DNA of 64,000 nucleotides, from positions 62,001 through 126,000 of the forward strand of contig NZ_FWXU01000017.1 of the NCBI RefSeq assembly GCF_900176345.1, in the 5' to 3' direction. The notes beneath the pieces were generated by a model. It saw only the letters and a program-made list of their open reading frames with translations. It was not told where the DNA came from and made no database searches. The DNA is from Rhizobium sp. RU36D (lineage in GTDB: Bacteria; Pseudomonadota; Alphaproteobacteria; Rhizobiales; Rhizobiaceae). A program made the position numbers and the translations under genes. Shown piece by piece: positions 1 through 8,242 of the stretch (its first letter is position 1; every line of letters starts with the position of its first letter).

Positions 1-177
1 CGGTTTGCCGTTTCCGACAGCCAGACGCGGAACCCGCTTCACGCCACGGCCGCAGCGATGCGCGCTCCCACCGCTTCGGCTCAACCGGCAGCCCCGGCCA
101 GGCGCCCGGCACAACGGCAGGCGGCGGGATCAGCACGCTCCGCCGCGGCTGTCGAGGCCGACTGGCAGGAGTTTTAA
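1..177 (+). CDS. Methyl-accepting chemotaxis protein, C-terminal end (5' truncated by window edge)
   Basis: An open frame enters from the left edge and ends at the TAA at 175-177, giving about 58 residues. It begins with RFAVSD, then runs through an Ala/Pro/Arg/Gln-rich low-complexity tail and finishes with DWQEF. Many chemoreceptors end in a flexible linker plus a W-x-x-F type pentapeptide that docks CheR/CheB, and rhizobial receptors commonly end in (E/D)WEEF-like sequences. The signalling domain lies outside the window, so its ligand is unknown. It converges on the nucleoside hydrolase gene. The identification rests only on the tail and would fail if the upstream sequence is not a receptor. 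Confidence 0.7.
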   Translation, partial: RFAVSDSQTRNPLHATAAAMRAPTASAQPAAPARRPAQRQAAGSARSAAAVEADWQEF

Positions 178-195
178 TTACCTTTACCAACGGGT

Positions 196-215
196 CGGTG
201 CGCAGGACCGCACCG
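196..215. terminator. Inverted repeat between convergent genes, possible terminator
   Basis: CGGTGCG (196-202) and CGCACCG (209-215) form a perfect 7-bp stem with a 6-nt loop between the receptor stop codon and the nucleoside hydrolase stop codon. There is no clear T-tract on either side, so a role in ending transcription is inferred from position only. Confidence 0.35.
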
Positions 216-232
216 GCCTGTCTGTCGCCATT

Positions 233-1180
233 TCAGCCCAGGCGGCCGAACCGTTCGATCAGCAGGTCAAAGAAGCCATCCGCATCGACATGGCGCATGA
301 AGCGCGCATTGGCGGGCCTGTCCGTCACGCGCCACCAATCGACAACGGTCATTCCAACCGTGAGTTCTGAGCGCGTCTCGATCTCGACATTGCAATCGCG
401 CCCGGAGAAAAGCTCCGGCTTCAGCAGATAGGCGATAACGGTTGGATCATGCAGCGGGCCACCGTCCGACCCGTATTTCTCCTCGTCGAACCGCTCGAAG
501 AACTGCAGCCACTGAACCATGACCTCAGCCGGCCGCGTGCCCAGCGCTGCAATGCGCTGCACCCGTGCCTTGGTCGTCAGCAATTGATGCGTGACATCGA
601 GCGGCATCATGACGATCGGAATGCCGGACTTCATGACGATGTCCGCAGCCTGCGGGTCGACATAGATATTGAACTCCGCCGCCGGCGTGATGTTGCCGCC
701 TTCGAAGAATCCACCGCCCATCATGACCAGTTCGCGAACGCGCGGAGCAATGTCAGGGGCCTGCATCAGGGCCATGGCGATATTGGTCAGCGGTCCCAGC
801 GTGCAGAGCGTTACTGTTCCGGCCGGTTCCCGCCTGAGGGTCTCGACGATGAAATCCACGGCATTCTGGGCCTGAACCCGCATCACGGGCTCCGGCACTT
901 CGGCGCCATCGAGGCCGGTCTTGCCATGCACATGCTCGGCGGTGACCTGCGGCCGCTCGAGCGGCTTCACCGCACCCTCATAAACTGGCATGTCCGACCG
1001 GCCCGAGAGCTCACAGACGATCCGCGCGTTCCTGCTGGTATAGGAAAGCGGCACGTTGCCCGCCACCACGGTCACGCCCAGCACCTCCAGCTCCGCCGGG
1101 CTGGCAAAGGCCAGCATCAGCGCGGCGGCATCGTCCTGTCCCGGATCGGTATCAATGATGATCTTGCGGATGTCTGTCAT
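233..1180 (-). CDS. Inosine/uridine-preferring nucleoside hydrolase family protein
   Basis: 315 residues, the usual length for the IunH/RihA-C family, which hydrolyses the N-glycosidic bond of ribonucleosides to free base and ribose for salvage. The N-terminal IIIDTDPGQDDAAAL block is the calcium-binding Asp cluster (DxDxGxDD). VTVVAGNV follows, and a C-terminal LHDPTVIAYLL supplies the late conserved Asp. No signal peptide is visible, so it is probably cytosolic. It stands alone on the minus strand, divergent from the heat-shock gene. Substrate preference cannot be read from sequence, so no specific rih symbol is assigned. Confidence 0.88.
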   Translation of the reverse strand: MTDIRKIIIDTDPGQDDAAALMLAFASPAELEVLGVTVVAGNVPLSYTSRNARIVCELSGRSDMPVYEGAVKPLERPQVTAEHVHGKTGLDGAEVPEPVMRVQAQNAVDFIVETLRREPAGTVTLCTLGPLTNIAMALMQAPDIAPRVRELVMMGGGFFEGGNITPAAEFNIYVDPQAADIVMKSGIPIVMMPLDVTHQLLTTKARVQRIAALGTRPAEVMVQWLQFFERFDEEKYGSDGGPLHDPTVIAYLLKPELFSGRDCNVEIETRSELTVGMTVVDWWRVTDRPANARFMRHVDADGFFDLLIERFGRLG

Positions 1181-1246
1181 GGGAATACCTCGTTTTGTCC
1201 GCTGCTTGTTGCACGCGGCGCAAATGCCTTGTCAAGCGCCTCCCGT

Positions 1247-1275
1247 CTTGCAACCGCTCCGCAGCGACCCCACAT
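1247..1275 (+). promoter_or_regulatory. Sigma-32 (RpoH)-type promoter of the Hsp20 gene
   Basis: CTTGCAA at 1247-1253, a 14-nt spacer, and CCCCACAT at 1268-1275 closely match the heat-shock consensus CTTGAAA-N14-CCCCATnT. The element lies about 44 bp before the ATG of the small heat-shock protein gene, which makes functional sense. It is a visual match only. Confidence 0.6.
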
Positions 1276-1318
1276 TGGCCTCACAGCCATATGAAGGACG
1301 GGGCAAGGATAAAACTGC

Positions 1319-1747
1319 ATGAGCCGCACCAAGGTCGCCGGGACGCCGATCCTGCTTGCCATCGATGCCAGTGCGGCCGTGCTTGCCGAAATCGCCCGCA
1401 GCGGCGACGGCTACCCGCCATTCAACGTCGAGCGCCTCGTGCGGAAGGACGACAACGAGACCGAGCGGTTGCGCCTGACGCTGGCCGTTGCCGGCTTTTC
1501 GGAGAACGAGCTGGAGGTTCTCGTGGAAGCGGGCCAGCTGATCATTCGCGGCCGCCAGACACTGCGGGACGATGGCGATTTCCTCTTCCGCGGCATCGCC
1601 CGCCGCCAGTTCCAGCGCAGCTTCCAGCTCAAGGACGGCATGGACGTGGTCGGTGCCTCGCTGCGCAAGGGATTGCTGATCATTGAATTGACCGATCCCA
1701 GTTCGACCCATGTGGTGCGGAAAATTAACATTTCTCCTTCACTATAG
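1319..1747 (+). CDS. Hsp20-family small heat-shock protein
   Basis: 142 residues with an alpha-crystallin domain at about 35-135 (YPPFNVE near the start, LRLTLAVAGFSENELEV, then IRGRQ and FLFRGIARRQFQRSF). Small heat-shock proteins are ATP-independent holdases that bind unfolding proteins in the cytoplasm. The FRGIARRQFQRSF block is typical of the IbpA-like class A proteins of rhizobia. The N-terminal arm is short, and the C-terminal tail lacks an obvious IxI/V motif. A sigma-32-like promoter at 1247-1275 precedes it. The DUF1150 gene follows 48 nt downstream and is probably cotranscribed. Confidence 0.88.
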   Translation: MSRTKVAGTPILLAIDASAAVLAEIARSGDGYPPFNVERLVRKDDNETERLRLTLAVAGFSENELEVLVEAGQLIIRGRQTLRDDGDFLFRGIARRQFQRSFQLKDGMDVVGASLRKGLLIIELTDPSSTHVVRKINISPSL

Positions 1748-1795
1748 GCTCAACGGCCTGAATGCCGTGCTCCCTGCATCTGGTGGAGAATCGGA

Positions 1796-2053
1796 ATGTT
1801 GTTAAAAGAAGCGAATGCCCGACTGTCGCAATCCGAACTGGCGCATATTGGCGCGGGCGAAGTCGGTTACATCAGAAAAATGCGTGTCGAAGAGGTTTCC
1901 CGGTGCTTTCCTGAAGCCCCGGAGATCGATCCCAACCTGGACCTCTGGGCCCTGTTTGCCGCTGACGGCACACCCATCCTCTTGACGGATAATCGCTCCA
2001 GCACCTTCTTCAAGGCTGCCGAGGACGACCTGAAGACCGTCAGCCTGCACTGA
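1796..2053 (+). CDS. DUF1150 family small protein
   Basis: 85 residues, acidic, with no membrane segment or signal peptide. The core ELAHIGAGEVGYIRKMRVEE and the C-terminal LWALFAADGTPILLTDNR match what is recalled of the alphaproteobacterial DUF1150 family, which is repeatedly found beside Hsp20 genes. Function is unknown; position suggests a heat-shock-coexpressed partner of the small heat-shock protein. Its stop codon abuts the trmB stop codon (2054-2056) with no intergenic base, so the two transcription units converge tail to tail. Confidence 0.75.
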   Translation: MLLKEANARLSQSELAHIGAGEVGYIRKMRVEEVSRCFPEAPEIDPNLDLWALFAADGTPILLTDNRSSTFFKAAEDDLKTVSLH

Positions 2054-2773
2054 CTATCGCTGGATTTTTTTCTCGATACGCTTGAACGTGAGATAGGCCG
2101 AGCCCCGGCCTTCTCGCCTCGCCTTGGCCTCGTAGCGCGTTCCAGGCCAACCGGCAAAAGGCGTGGTCCAGTCCGACGCGTTGCGCGCCGTCCAGTCAAA
2201 ACCGCCATGGTCACGGCAATGGATCAGCGTCCAGTCGATATAGGTATCGATATCGGATGCAAAGCAGAACAATCCGCCGGGCTTCAGCACCCGATTAAAT
2301 CGCTCAAGATTGACCTGCGAAACAAAGCGGCGCTTCCAGTGTTTCCGCTTCGGCCAGGGATCGGGATAGAGAAGATCGATCTGGTCTATGCAACCGGCCG
2401 GCAGCCAATCAAGAAGCTGCGTCGCATCGTCATCATGGGTTCTGATGTTGCTCAGCCCAGCTTCTTCGACGCTGGCCAGCAGTTTCGCCATGGAATTGAC
2501 GAAAGGCTCCACGCCGATGAAGCCGGTCTCGGGATTCTCCGTTGCCCGATGGACGAGATGCTCCCCGCCACCAAATCCGATTTCGAGCCGCACAGCCGTG
2601 ACGGGGTGCCGGAATAGCGACTTTATATCAGCCGGCGCGGGGGTCGACAGATCGACCGCCAGCGTGGGCATCAGGTTTTCCAGGCGCGCCGCCTGCTGGT
2701 CCCTAAGGGGTTTTCCCTTGCGTCGACCGAAAAAGGCTTCGGTCGACCTGTTGCGGCGCTCCTGCGACATCAT
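2054..2773 (-). CDS. trmB: tRNA (guanine-46-N7)-methyltransferase TrmB
   Basis: 239 residues. TrmB uses S-adenosylmethionine to make m7G46 in the tRNA variable loop. The SAM-binding motif [12 protein letters not shown] is near residue 65, followed by FIGVEPF and the family signature [17 protein letters not shown] near 133-149. The C-terminal [13 protein letters not shown] block is also typical. The start ATG overlaps the metK stop by one base (TGATG), so it is translationally coupled to the gene that makes its cofactor. Two tandem ATGs begin the frame. Confidence 0.95.
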   Translation of the reverse strand: MMSQERRNRSTEAFFGRRKGKPLRDQQAARLENLMPTLAVDLSTPAPADIKSLFRHPVTAVRLEIGFGGGEHLVHRATENPETGFIGVEPFVNSMAKLLASVEEAGLSNIRTHDDDATQLLDWLPAGCIDQIDLLYPDPWPKRKHWKRRFVSQVNLERFNRVLKPGGLFCFASDIDTYIDWTLIHCRDHGGFDWTARNASDWTTPFAGWPGTRYEAKARREGRGSAYLTFKRIEKKIQR

Positions 2774-4035
2774 CAGCCCTTGATGGCGTCCTTGAGCGGC
2801 TTGACGAGATCAAGCTTCTCCCAGGAGAACGAACCATCGCGGCCAGCCTTGCGGCCGAAATGGCCATAGGCGGAGGTCTTGGCGTAGATCGGCTTGTTCA
2901 GGTCGAGATGCTTGCGGATGCCGGTCGGCGAGAGGTCCATGACCTTGCGGATCGCGGCTTCGACCTGATCTTCCGTCACCTTGCCGGTGCCATGCAGGTC
3001 GACATAAATCGACAGCGGCTGGGCCACGCCAATGGCGTAGGAAATCTGGATGGTGCAGTTGTCGGCGAGGCCGGCGGCCACGACGTTCTTGGCCAGATAG
3101 CGCGCGGCATAGGCTGCGGAGCGGTCGACCTTGGTCGTGTCCTTGCCGGAGAAAGCGCCGCCACCATGGGGTGCTGCGCCGCCATAGGTGTCGACGATGA
3201 TCTTGCGACCGGTCAGGCCGGCGTCCCCGTCAGGACCACCGATCACGAACTTGCCGGTGGGGTTGATGTACCAGGCGCAATCGTCGGCAATCTTCAGGTC
3301 GCCGAGAGCTTCACGGATATAGGGCTCGACAACCGAGCGAACCTTGGCCGAATCCCAGCTCTCGTCGAGATGCTGCGTCGACAGGACGATCGAGGTGGCT
3401 TCCGCCGGCTTGCCATCGACATAGCGCACGGTCACCTGGCTCTTGGCATCGGGGCCGAGCTTGCCGGCTTCGCCAACACCCTTCTTGCGGGCGTCTGCCA
3501 GCAGGGCGAGAATGCGGTGCGAGTAATAAAGCGGCGCCGGCATCAGTTCCGGCGTTTCCTTGCAGGCGTAGCCGAACATGATGCCCTGGTCGCCAGCGCC
3601 TTCGGAACCCTGCTGGTCGGCTGCCTTGTCAACGCCCTGGGCAATGTCGGCCGACTGGGCGTGCAGCAGCACGTCGATCTTGACATTCTTCCAGTGGAAG
3701 CGATCCTGCTCGTAGCCGATGTCCTTGATCGCCTTGCGCGCAGCCGACTTGAACTTGGAGGGATTGACCGCCGGCTCGCCATAGGGATCCTTGACGATGT
3801 TGCCATCCTTGTCCTTCTTCAGGAGGCTGGCAGGCAGACGCACTTCACCGGCGATCACGACGCGGTTGGTGGTTGCAAGCGTTTCGCAGGCGATGCGCAC
3901 GGTCCAGGGGTCGATGCCGGTCTTGGCGGCTTCGCGATAAACCAGGTCGACGATTTCGTCGGAAATACGGTCACAAACCTTATCCGGATGACCTTCGGAA
4001 ACGGATTCACTGGTGAAAAGATAGTTAGCGCGCAT
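2773..4035 (-). CDS. metK: S-adenosylmethionine synthase MetK
   Basis: 420 residues. It makes SAM from methionine and ATP in the cytosol. The N-terminal [16 protein letters not shown] carries the catalytic His and the methionine loop. [11 protein letters not shown] is the ATP-binding hexapeptide region, and [19 protein letters not shown] is the phosphate-binding loop. It is longer than the 384-residue E. coli enzyme because of the small insertions common in alphaproteobacteria (such as [16 protein letters not shown]). It lies downstream of praR and upstream of trmB. No SAM riboswitch was recognised in the leader. Confidence 0.97.
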   Translation of the reverse strand: MRANYLFTSESVSEGHPDKVCDRISDEIVDLVYREAAKTGIDPWTVRIACETLATTNRVVIAGEVRLPASLLKKDKDGNIVKDPYGEPAVNPSKFKSAARKAIKDIGYEQDRFHWKNVKIDVLLHAQSADIAQGVDKAADQQGSEGAGDQGIMFGYACKETPELMPAPLYYSHRILALLADARKKGVGEAGKLGPDAKSQVTVRYVDGKPAEATSIVLSTQHLDESWDSAKVRSVVEPYIREALGDLKIADDCAWYINPTGKFVIGGPDGDAGLTGRKIIVDTYGGAAPHGGGAFSGKDTTKVDRSAAYAARYLAKNVVAAGLADNCTIQISYAIGVAQPLSIYVDLHGTGKVTEDQVEAAIRKVMDLSPTGIRKHLDLNKPIYAKTSAYGHFGRKAGRDGSFSWEKLDLVKPLKDAIKG

Positions 4036-4106
4036 GCGGGATTCCCCTCAAAGAACAAGCTTCGTTCTCAATATTCAGTTCGAGGGCGAAAAACAAGCGC
4101 ACAACG

Positions 4107-4126
4107 ACATAAATATATCTTTATGT
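4107..4126. promoter_or_regulatory. Inverted repeat in the metK upstream region, candidate operator
   Basis: ACATAAA (4107-4113) and TTTATGT (4120-4126) form a perfect 7-bp inverted repeat around TATATC, about 72 bp upstream of the metK start, in an AT-rich patch of otherwise GC-rich DNA. It could be a transcription-factor site or overlap a -10 region. The binding factor is unknown. Confidence 0.4.
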
Positions 4127-4184
4127 GGGCAATATCAGGCGGGTCATCCGCCTTGTGCCGCGCGGACAGACAATAGCCGCGCAA

Positions 4185-4212
4185 CAAAAAAGGGCGGCTC
4201 TCAGGCCGCCCG
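4185..4212 (-). terminator. Rho-independent terminator downstream of praR
   Basis: GGGCGGC (4192-4198), loop TCTCAG and GCCGCCC (4205-4211) form a 7-bp GC-rich stem. On the minus strand it is followed by six T residues (A-run 4186-4191). It lies about 20 bp after the praR stop, so metK needs its own promoter in the roughly 150 bp that remain. Confidence 0.85.
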
Positions 4213-4230
4213 ATACCGTGTCGCTGGAGG

Positions 4231-4650
4231 TTACTCGCCGTCGCTTTCAGCGGCCAGGGCCTTGACCAGGTCCACCAGCCGGCGGCGCACCTTGGGATCG
4301 CCGATCTTCACGAATGCGCGGTTCAACTGCAGGCCTTCGGAGGACGACAGGAAGTCGACCACATAGTTGGAGCTCGAAGCCTCTGCCATCCCGGTTGGAC
4401 CACCGGCCTGCTCGCCCGGCGCATCCTCGAAGAAGAAGGAGACGGGAACATTGAGAATGCTCGAGATGTTCTGCAACCGGCTGGCACCAACGCGGTTGGT
4501 GCCCTTCTCGTATTTCTGAATCTGCTGAAACGTGATGCCCAGCGCCTCGCCCAGTTTTTCCTGGCTCATGCCAAGCATCGTACGGCGAAGCCGAATCCTA
4601 CTTCCGACGTGGATGTCAATCGGATTCGGCTTCTTCTTATTCTCGATCAT
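4231..4650 (-). CDS. praR: XRE-family transcriptional regulator, PraR/PhrR type
   Basis: 139 residues with an N-terminal lambda-repressor-like helix-turn-helix at about 15-70 (RIRLRRTMLGMSQEKLGEAL, then FQQIQKYEKGTNR). A linker rich in Gly, Pro and Ser and a C-terminal helical region (residues 105-135) follow. The sequence and its place upstream of metK match the rhizobial PraR/PhrR regulators, reported to repress quorum-sensing and biofilm genes and linked to acid stress. A terminator follows it, and a promoter-like element and a CAACaGTTG palindrome precede it. The symbol rests on recalled family resemblance. Confidence 0.8.
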   Translation of the reverse strand: MIENKKKPNPIDIHVGSRIRLRRTMLGMSQEKLGEALGITFQQIQKYEKGTNRVGASRLQNISSILNVPVSFFFEDAPGEQAGGPTGMAEASSSNYVVDFLSSSEGLQLNRAFVKIGDPKVRRRLVDLVKALAAESDGE

Positions 4651-4663
4651 GATTTGATCCTGA

Positions 4664-4672
4664 CAACAGTTG
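4664..4672. promoter_or_regulatory. CAAC-N-GTTG palindrome in the praR leader, possible autoregulatory site
   Basis: CAACAGTTG sits 14 nt before the praR ATG, inside the predicted leader. Small palindromes close to the start are common autorepressor sites for XRE regulators. The element is short, so chance occurrence is plausible. Confidence 0.25.
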
Positions 4673-4714
4673 GTAATTTTGGCCCGTCACCCGGCCTGCT
4701 TGTGGGATGGCCCT

Positions 4715-4742
4715 ATCGTAGCGTGTATGAATTGCAACGCAA
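4715..4742 (-). promoter_or_regulatory. Sigma-70-like promoter for praR
   Basis: On the minus strand TTGCGT (4742-4737), a 16-nt spacer and TACGAT (4720-4715) resemble a -35/-10 pair. Transcription would start about 60 nt before the praR ATG. The match is moderate. Confidence 0.35.
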
Positions 4743-4801
4743 CCTAAAGCATACTTCCAGTCCGGCGGTCACAGTCACTATGCAATTTTAGGGGTTTTTG
4801 G

Positions 4802-6397
4802 TCAATTCTTCCGAAAAATAAAACCCAGACGTGAAATCAATGCAAATGCCGAAAGAGCGGCCAATAACAACCAGAAATTACGTTGTGCAAACGTTATGTT
4901 CCGATCTGGAACAGTTTTAAAATTGACGGTTGAATCTTGGATTGCCTTTACATTAAATCCGACACCCGAGATAATACGACCGCGTGTATCAATTGTTGCT
5001 GAAATACCACTGTTCGCACTTCGTATGACAGGGACTTCATTCTCTACGGCGCGCAACCGGGCCTGCAGAAAATGCTGATAGGGTCCGGGCGTATTGCCAA
5101 ACCAGGCGTCGTTGGTAATGTTGAGTATAGCACCTGCGCGCTCAAGTTGTACATCCATCTCATCCGGAAAGATGATTTCATAGCAGATGAGTGGGTATAA
5201 TTCCGGCCCGTCCGGCAGCTTGAGCGTGCTGCGGGCCGCGGCCGCGGAGAACCCACCGGGCAGGCTGACGAGGTTGTTGACACCCAGCCTGCGCAGCAAG
5301 GCCTCGTAGGGAACATATTCCCCGAACGGGGTCAGATGCACCTTGTCGCTGGCCGCCAAGATCTGGCCCTGATCATCAATCAGATACACGGAATTGTAGT
5401 AGCGAGGCGGATTGCCCGGCCCCTGATCTTCCGATCGCACGGCCCCGGTCAGAAGAACCTGGCCGGGTTCGAGTATGTCGGCGATCCGCGTCAAGGCGTC
5501 GGGGTTTTCCGTCAGGATGAAGGGGATGGAGGTCTCCGGCCAAACGATGAGGTCCGGACGCTTGCCCCCGTCCTCAGGCGGAAGCTGGGACAGGCGCAGA
5601 TGTTCGGCGAAGACTGCCTCCCGGTCGTCGTTTTCAAGCTTGACTGCCTGGTCGATGACAGGCTGGACCAGGCGCACGGTCTTGAGATCTGCCTCATCAG
5701 GTTCAGGCAGTTGGAGGCGATAGGCGCCGTAGCCGAAATGGGCCGCTGTGGCGATGACGGCCAGAAAAATCCCTCGGCGCATGCCCTTGCCCGTGGCGAT
5801 CAAGGCTGGCGTGGCGAAGACGAAGACGGCAAGTGCCGAGACCCCAAAAACACCGATGGCATGGGCCGATTGCATCATGACCGGGATTGGCATGGCGCCA
5901 TAGCCGATCGCATTCCAGGGAAATCCCGTGGCCGCGACGCTGCGCAGCCATTCGGCAAGGCCAAAGCCGGCGGCGAGTGCCACGATCCGCCCCAGGCCAT
6001 CCGTCCACAGCACCCGCGCCAGCAGGGTGGCCAGGCCATAGAAAACCGCCAGCACCGCCGGCAGACCAAGGATCGCCAGTGGCAATGCCCAGGCGAACTC
6101 GTCCGCCTCGACCATCAGCGCATTGCCCAGCCACCAGAGTCCTGCCACGAAATAGCCGAAGCCGAAGGTCCATCCGATGACAAAGGCAGACCGTAGCGTG
6201 CCGAAGAAGCCGCTTTCCGGCCCGCCGGTCGCGCCATCCAGCAACCAGACCAGCAGCGTGAACGAGAGGAACATCGCGGCGAAAAAGCCGATGGGGGGCA
6301 TGCCAAGGGCCGCAACAGCACCGGCCAGCCAGGTCAGGAGGAACCGCCGCAGGCCCCAGGTCAGCATGATCCTGCCAGCAAGACCTTCCATGCGCAT
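4802..6397 (-). CDS. lnt: Apolipoprotein N-acyltransferase Lnt
   Basis: 531 residues. Lnt is an inner-membrane enzyme that adds the third acyl chain to the N-terminal Cys of lipoproteins. About six hydrophobic segments fill residues 12-225. The nitrilase-like domain (about 240-500) shows VWPETSIPF (catalytic Glu), DKVHLTPFGEYVPYE (Lys) and LICYEIIFPDE (catalytic Cys), then a last membrane helix. The final 100 or so codons are noticeably more AT-rich than the rest of the gene and merge with the AT-rich praR upstream region. It lies between the CorC-like gene and praR on the same strand. Confidence 0.95.
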   Translation of the reverse strand: MRMEGLAGRIMLTWGLRRFLLTWLAGAVAALGMPPIGFFAAMFLSFTLLVWLLDGATGGPESGFFGTLRSAFVIGWTFGFGYFVAGLWWLGNALMVEADEFAWALPLAILGLPAVLAVFYGLATLLARVLWTDGLGRIVALAAGFGLAEWLRSVAATGFPWNAIGYGAMPIPVMMQSAHAIGVFGVSALAVFVFATPALIATGKGMRRGIFLAVIATAAHFGYGAYRLQLPEPDEADLKTVRLVQPVIDQAVKLENDDREAVFAEHLRLSQLPPEDGGKRPDLIVWPETSIPFILTENPDALTRIADILEPGQVLLTGAVRSEDQGPGNPPRYYNSVYLIDDQGQILAASDKVHLTPFGEYVPYEALLRRLGVNNLVSLPGGFSAAAARSTLKLPDGPELYPLICYEIIFPDEMDVQLERAGAILNITNDAWFGNTPGPYQHFLQARLRAVENEVPVIRSANSGISATIDTRGRIISGVGFNVKAIQDSTVNFKTVPDRNITFAQRNFWLLLAALSAFALISRLGFIFRKN

Positions 6398-6533
6398 CCT
6401 CTCAGTTCCGGCGAATCAACTCGCCGGCAGTCTTTCAAAAAAACGGGGATTTGTCCCGGCCGACGCTTCTGCGCCTGTCCACGGACTGGCGCAAGAGATG
6501 TAGCGCGCGATTGAAAAACGTGCCCGACAAGAA

Positions 6534-7706
6534 TCAGGCGTCAGATACGGCACCTTCGCTCTGCGGACCCTCTTCGGGACCGCGATCCAATGGTCGATCC
6601 TGCGCAGGCCCGTTCAGTTCCATCTCGCCTTTGCTCTGGCGACGGCGGGCGGCCGGACGCTTGCGAATGACCCTGACCCGCTTCACCCGGCGCGGATCGG
6701 CGTCGAGAATATGAAATTCGAAGCCTGGCAATGCTTGAACCACCTCCCCGCGAACGGGAATGCGCCCCAGTTCGGAGAAGATAAGCCCTCCCAGTGTGTC
6801 GACGTCCTCGATCTGATCGCGGATGTCGAAGTCTGGGCCTATGGCCTCTGCGATTTCTTCCAGCTCGATACGGGCGTCGGCAATGACGACATCGTCAGAG
6901 ATCCGGGTGAACAAGGCCTCTTCGTCGTCATGCTCGTCATCGATATCGCCGATGACCATTTCCACGATGTCTTCGTGCGACACCAATCCATCCGTGCCGC
7001 CATACTCATCGATCACGAGCGCCATCTGGGTGCGGGCCGCCTGCATGCGGGACATGAGGTCGGACGCCTGCATGGACGGAGGAACAAAGAGGATGCTGCG
7101 GATGATACCGGCTTCTGCCACGGTTTTCGACAGGTCTGCACGCGCAAGGTCAAATTCCGGCCTGGGTGTCCGTGGTGTTTTTTCCGCCTTTTCGCCGTCC
7201 GGCTGCTCTGACGCGGCGGCTTTCGCCCCGTTGCGGCGCTTGTTGCGCGCCTGTTTTGTCAGGTAGGACAGGAGATCGCGGATATGGACCATGCCGCGCG
7301 GATCGTCCAGGGTCTCCCGGTAGACCGGCATTCGCGACCGCCCTGACTCGTCGAACAGCGTCAGCAGTTCCGCCAGGCTGACATTCTGGTCCACGGCTTC
7401 GATATCGGCCCGTGGAACCATGATGTCCTCGACACGCACCTCGCGGAAGCGAAGGATGTTGTGGAGCATGGCGCGCTCTTCCGGAGAAAAAGCGTCGCCC
7501 GCGCCAGCGTCATTGACGAGCGCGTCCGCGAGGTTTTCACGAAGGCTTGACCCTTGCAAAGGTCGCAACAACCGGGCGGCGCGGCCCCAGAATGAAGACT
7601 GGGGTCTGCCACCCTCGGTTCGTAAAGGACTTCCGCCCTCGTCTGAGGATCCGCTATCGCGATCCTCTGCGGCCCGTCCGGCCGGTCTTGTCGTCAAATC
7701 GTTCAT
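6534..7706 (-). CDS. CorC/HlyC-family CBS-domain protein (hemolysin-like, TlyC)
   Basis: 390 residues and cytosolic, since it lacks the membrane DUF21 domain of full CNNM proteins. A disordered N-terminal region is followed by a paired CBS module (about 90-255, with VEDIMVPRADIEAVD and DSGRSRMPVYRE) and a C-terminal transporter-associated domain (about 280-365, ending PGFEFHILDADPRRVKRVRV). A charged insertion (about 155-185, KRRNGAKAA) lengthens the first CBS. Relatives called CorC are linked to Mg/Co handling, and others to membrane integrity. Position between ybeY and lnt is the common proteobacterial order. Confidence 0.85.
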   Translation of the reverse strand: MNDLTTRPAGRAAEDRDSGSSDEGGSPLRTEGGRPQSSFWGRAARLLRPLQGSSLRENLADALVNDAGAGDAFSPEERAMLHNILRFREVRVEDIMVPRADIEAVDQNVSLAELLTLFDESGRSRMPVYRETLDDPRGMVHIRDLLSYLTKQARNKRRNGAKAAASEQPDGEKAEKTPRTPRPEFDLARADLSKTVAEAGIIRSILFVPPSMQASDLMSRMQAARTQMALVIDEYGGTDGLVSHEDIVEMVIGDIDDEHDDEEALFTRISDDVVIADARIELEEIAEAIGPDFDIRDQIEDVDTLGGLIFSELGRIPVRGEVVQALPGFEFHILDADPRRVKRVRVIRKRPAARRRQSKGEMELNGPAQDRPLDRGPEEGPQSEGAVSDA

Positions 7707-7718
7707 GTTACCAAGCTA

Positions 7719-8225
7719 TCAAACCAGGCCTTGGCCTGCATAGGGGTCAGATAGGCCGAGCGTGGCCAAAATTCCAGTCTCGAGGCTCTCCATTATCTCG
7801 GCTTCTGCGTCATTCATATGATCGTAGCCGAACAAATGGAGGAATCCATGTACCATAAGATGGGTCAGATGATCCGCAAAGGGCTTTTCCAGATCATCGG
7901 CCTCCCGTGCCACCGTCTCCCGGGCAATAATGATGTCGCCGAGCATGGGTCCCGGCATGCCGCCCGGGGTCAGCGGATAGGCCGGAAAGGACAGCACATT
8001 GGTCGGCTTGTCCTGCCCGCGCCATTCGGCATTGACCTCGCGGATGGCGGCATCGTCGGTGAAGACCAGCGAAATTTCCGTGCCATGAGGTGGGAACGGC
8101 TGCTTTTCCTCAGCGATCATATAAGCCGCAGCCGCCTGGAACACGCGGGAGGCCAGCGCCTCCAGCTCCTGCTCCGGCTGCCAACCGTCGGCTTCGATCG
8201 AGATCTGTATGTCGAATTCGGGCAT
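7719..8225 (-). CDS. ybeY: Endoribonuclease YbeY (rRNA maturation factor)
   Basis: 168 residues. YbeY is a zinc-dependent single-strand endoribonuclease acting in 16S rRNA 3' maturation and ribosome quality control. The signature HGFLHLFGYDHMND (about 127-140) supplies the three metal-binding His residues. The region GDIIIARETVAREA upstream is also conserved. It sits 17 nt after the phoH stop and 12 nt before the CorC-like gene, in the usual phoH-ybeY-corC-lnt unit. Confidence 0.95.
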   Translation of the reverse strand: MPEFDIQISIEADGWQPEQELEALASRVFQAAAAYMIAEEKQPFPPHGTEISLVFTDDAAIREVNAEWRGQDKPTNVLSFPAYPLTPGGMPGPMLGDIIIARETVAREADDLEKPFADHLTHLMVHGFLHLFGYDHMNDAEAEIMESLETGILATLGLSDPYAGQGLV

Positions 8226-8242
8226 TGATTTCGTCGCCCTAC

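Noticed and set aside
449..1294. 281-codon plus-strand open frame opposite the nucleoside hydrolase
   Set aside because: Antisense to a clear gene; composition is His/Arg-rich as expected of a shadow frame in GC-rich DNA; no domain recognised.
2860..4176. 438-codon plus-strand open frame opposite metK
   Set aside because: Complete overlap with metK in the complementary frame, no Shine-Dalgarno and no family resemblance.
4036..4184. SAM-type riboswitch upstream of metK
   Set aside because: None of the conserved SAM-II or SAM/SAH aptamer segments recognised; only an AT-rich dyad.
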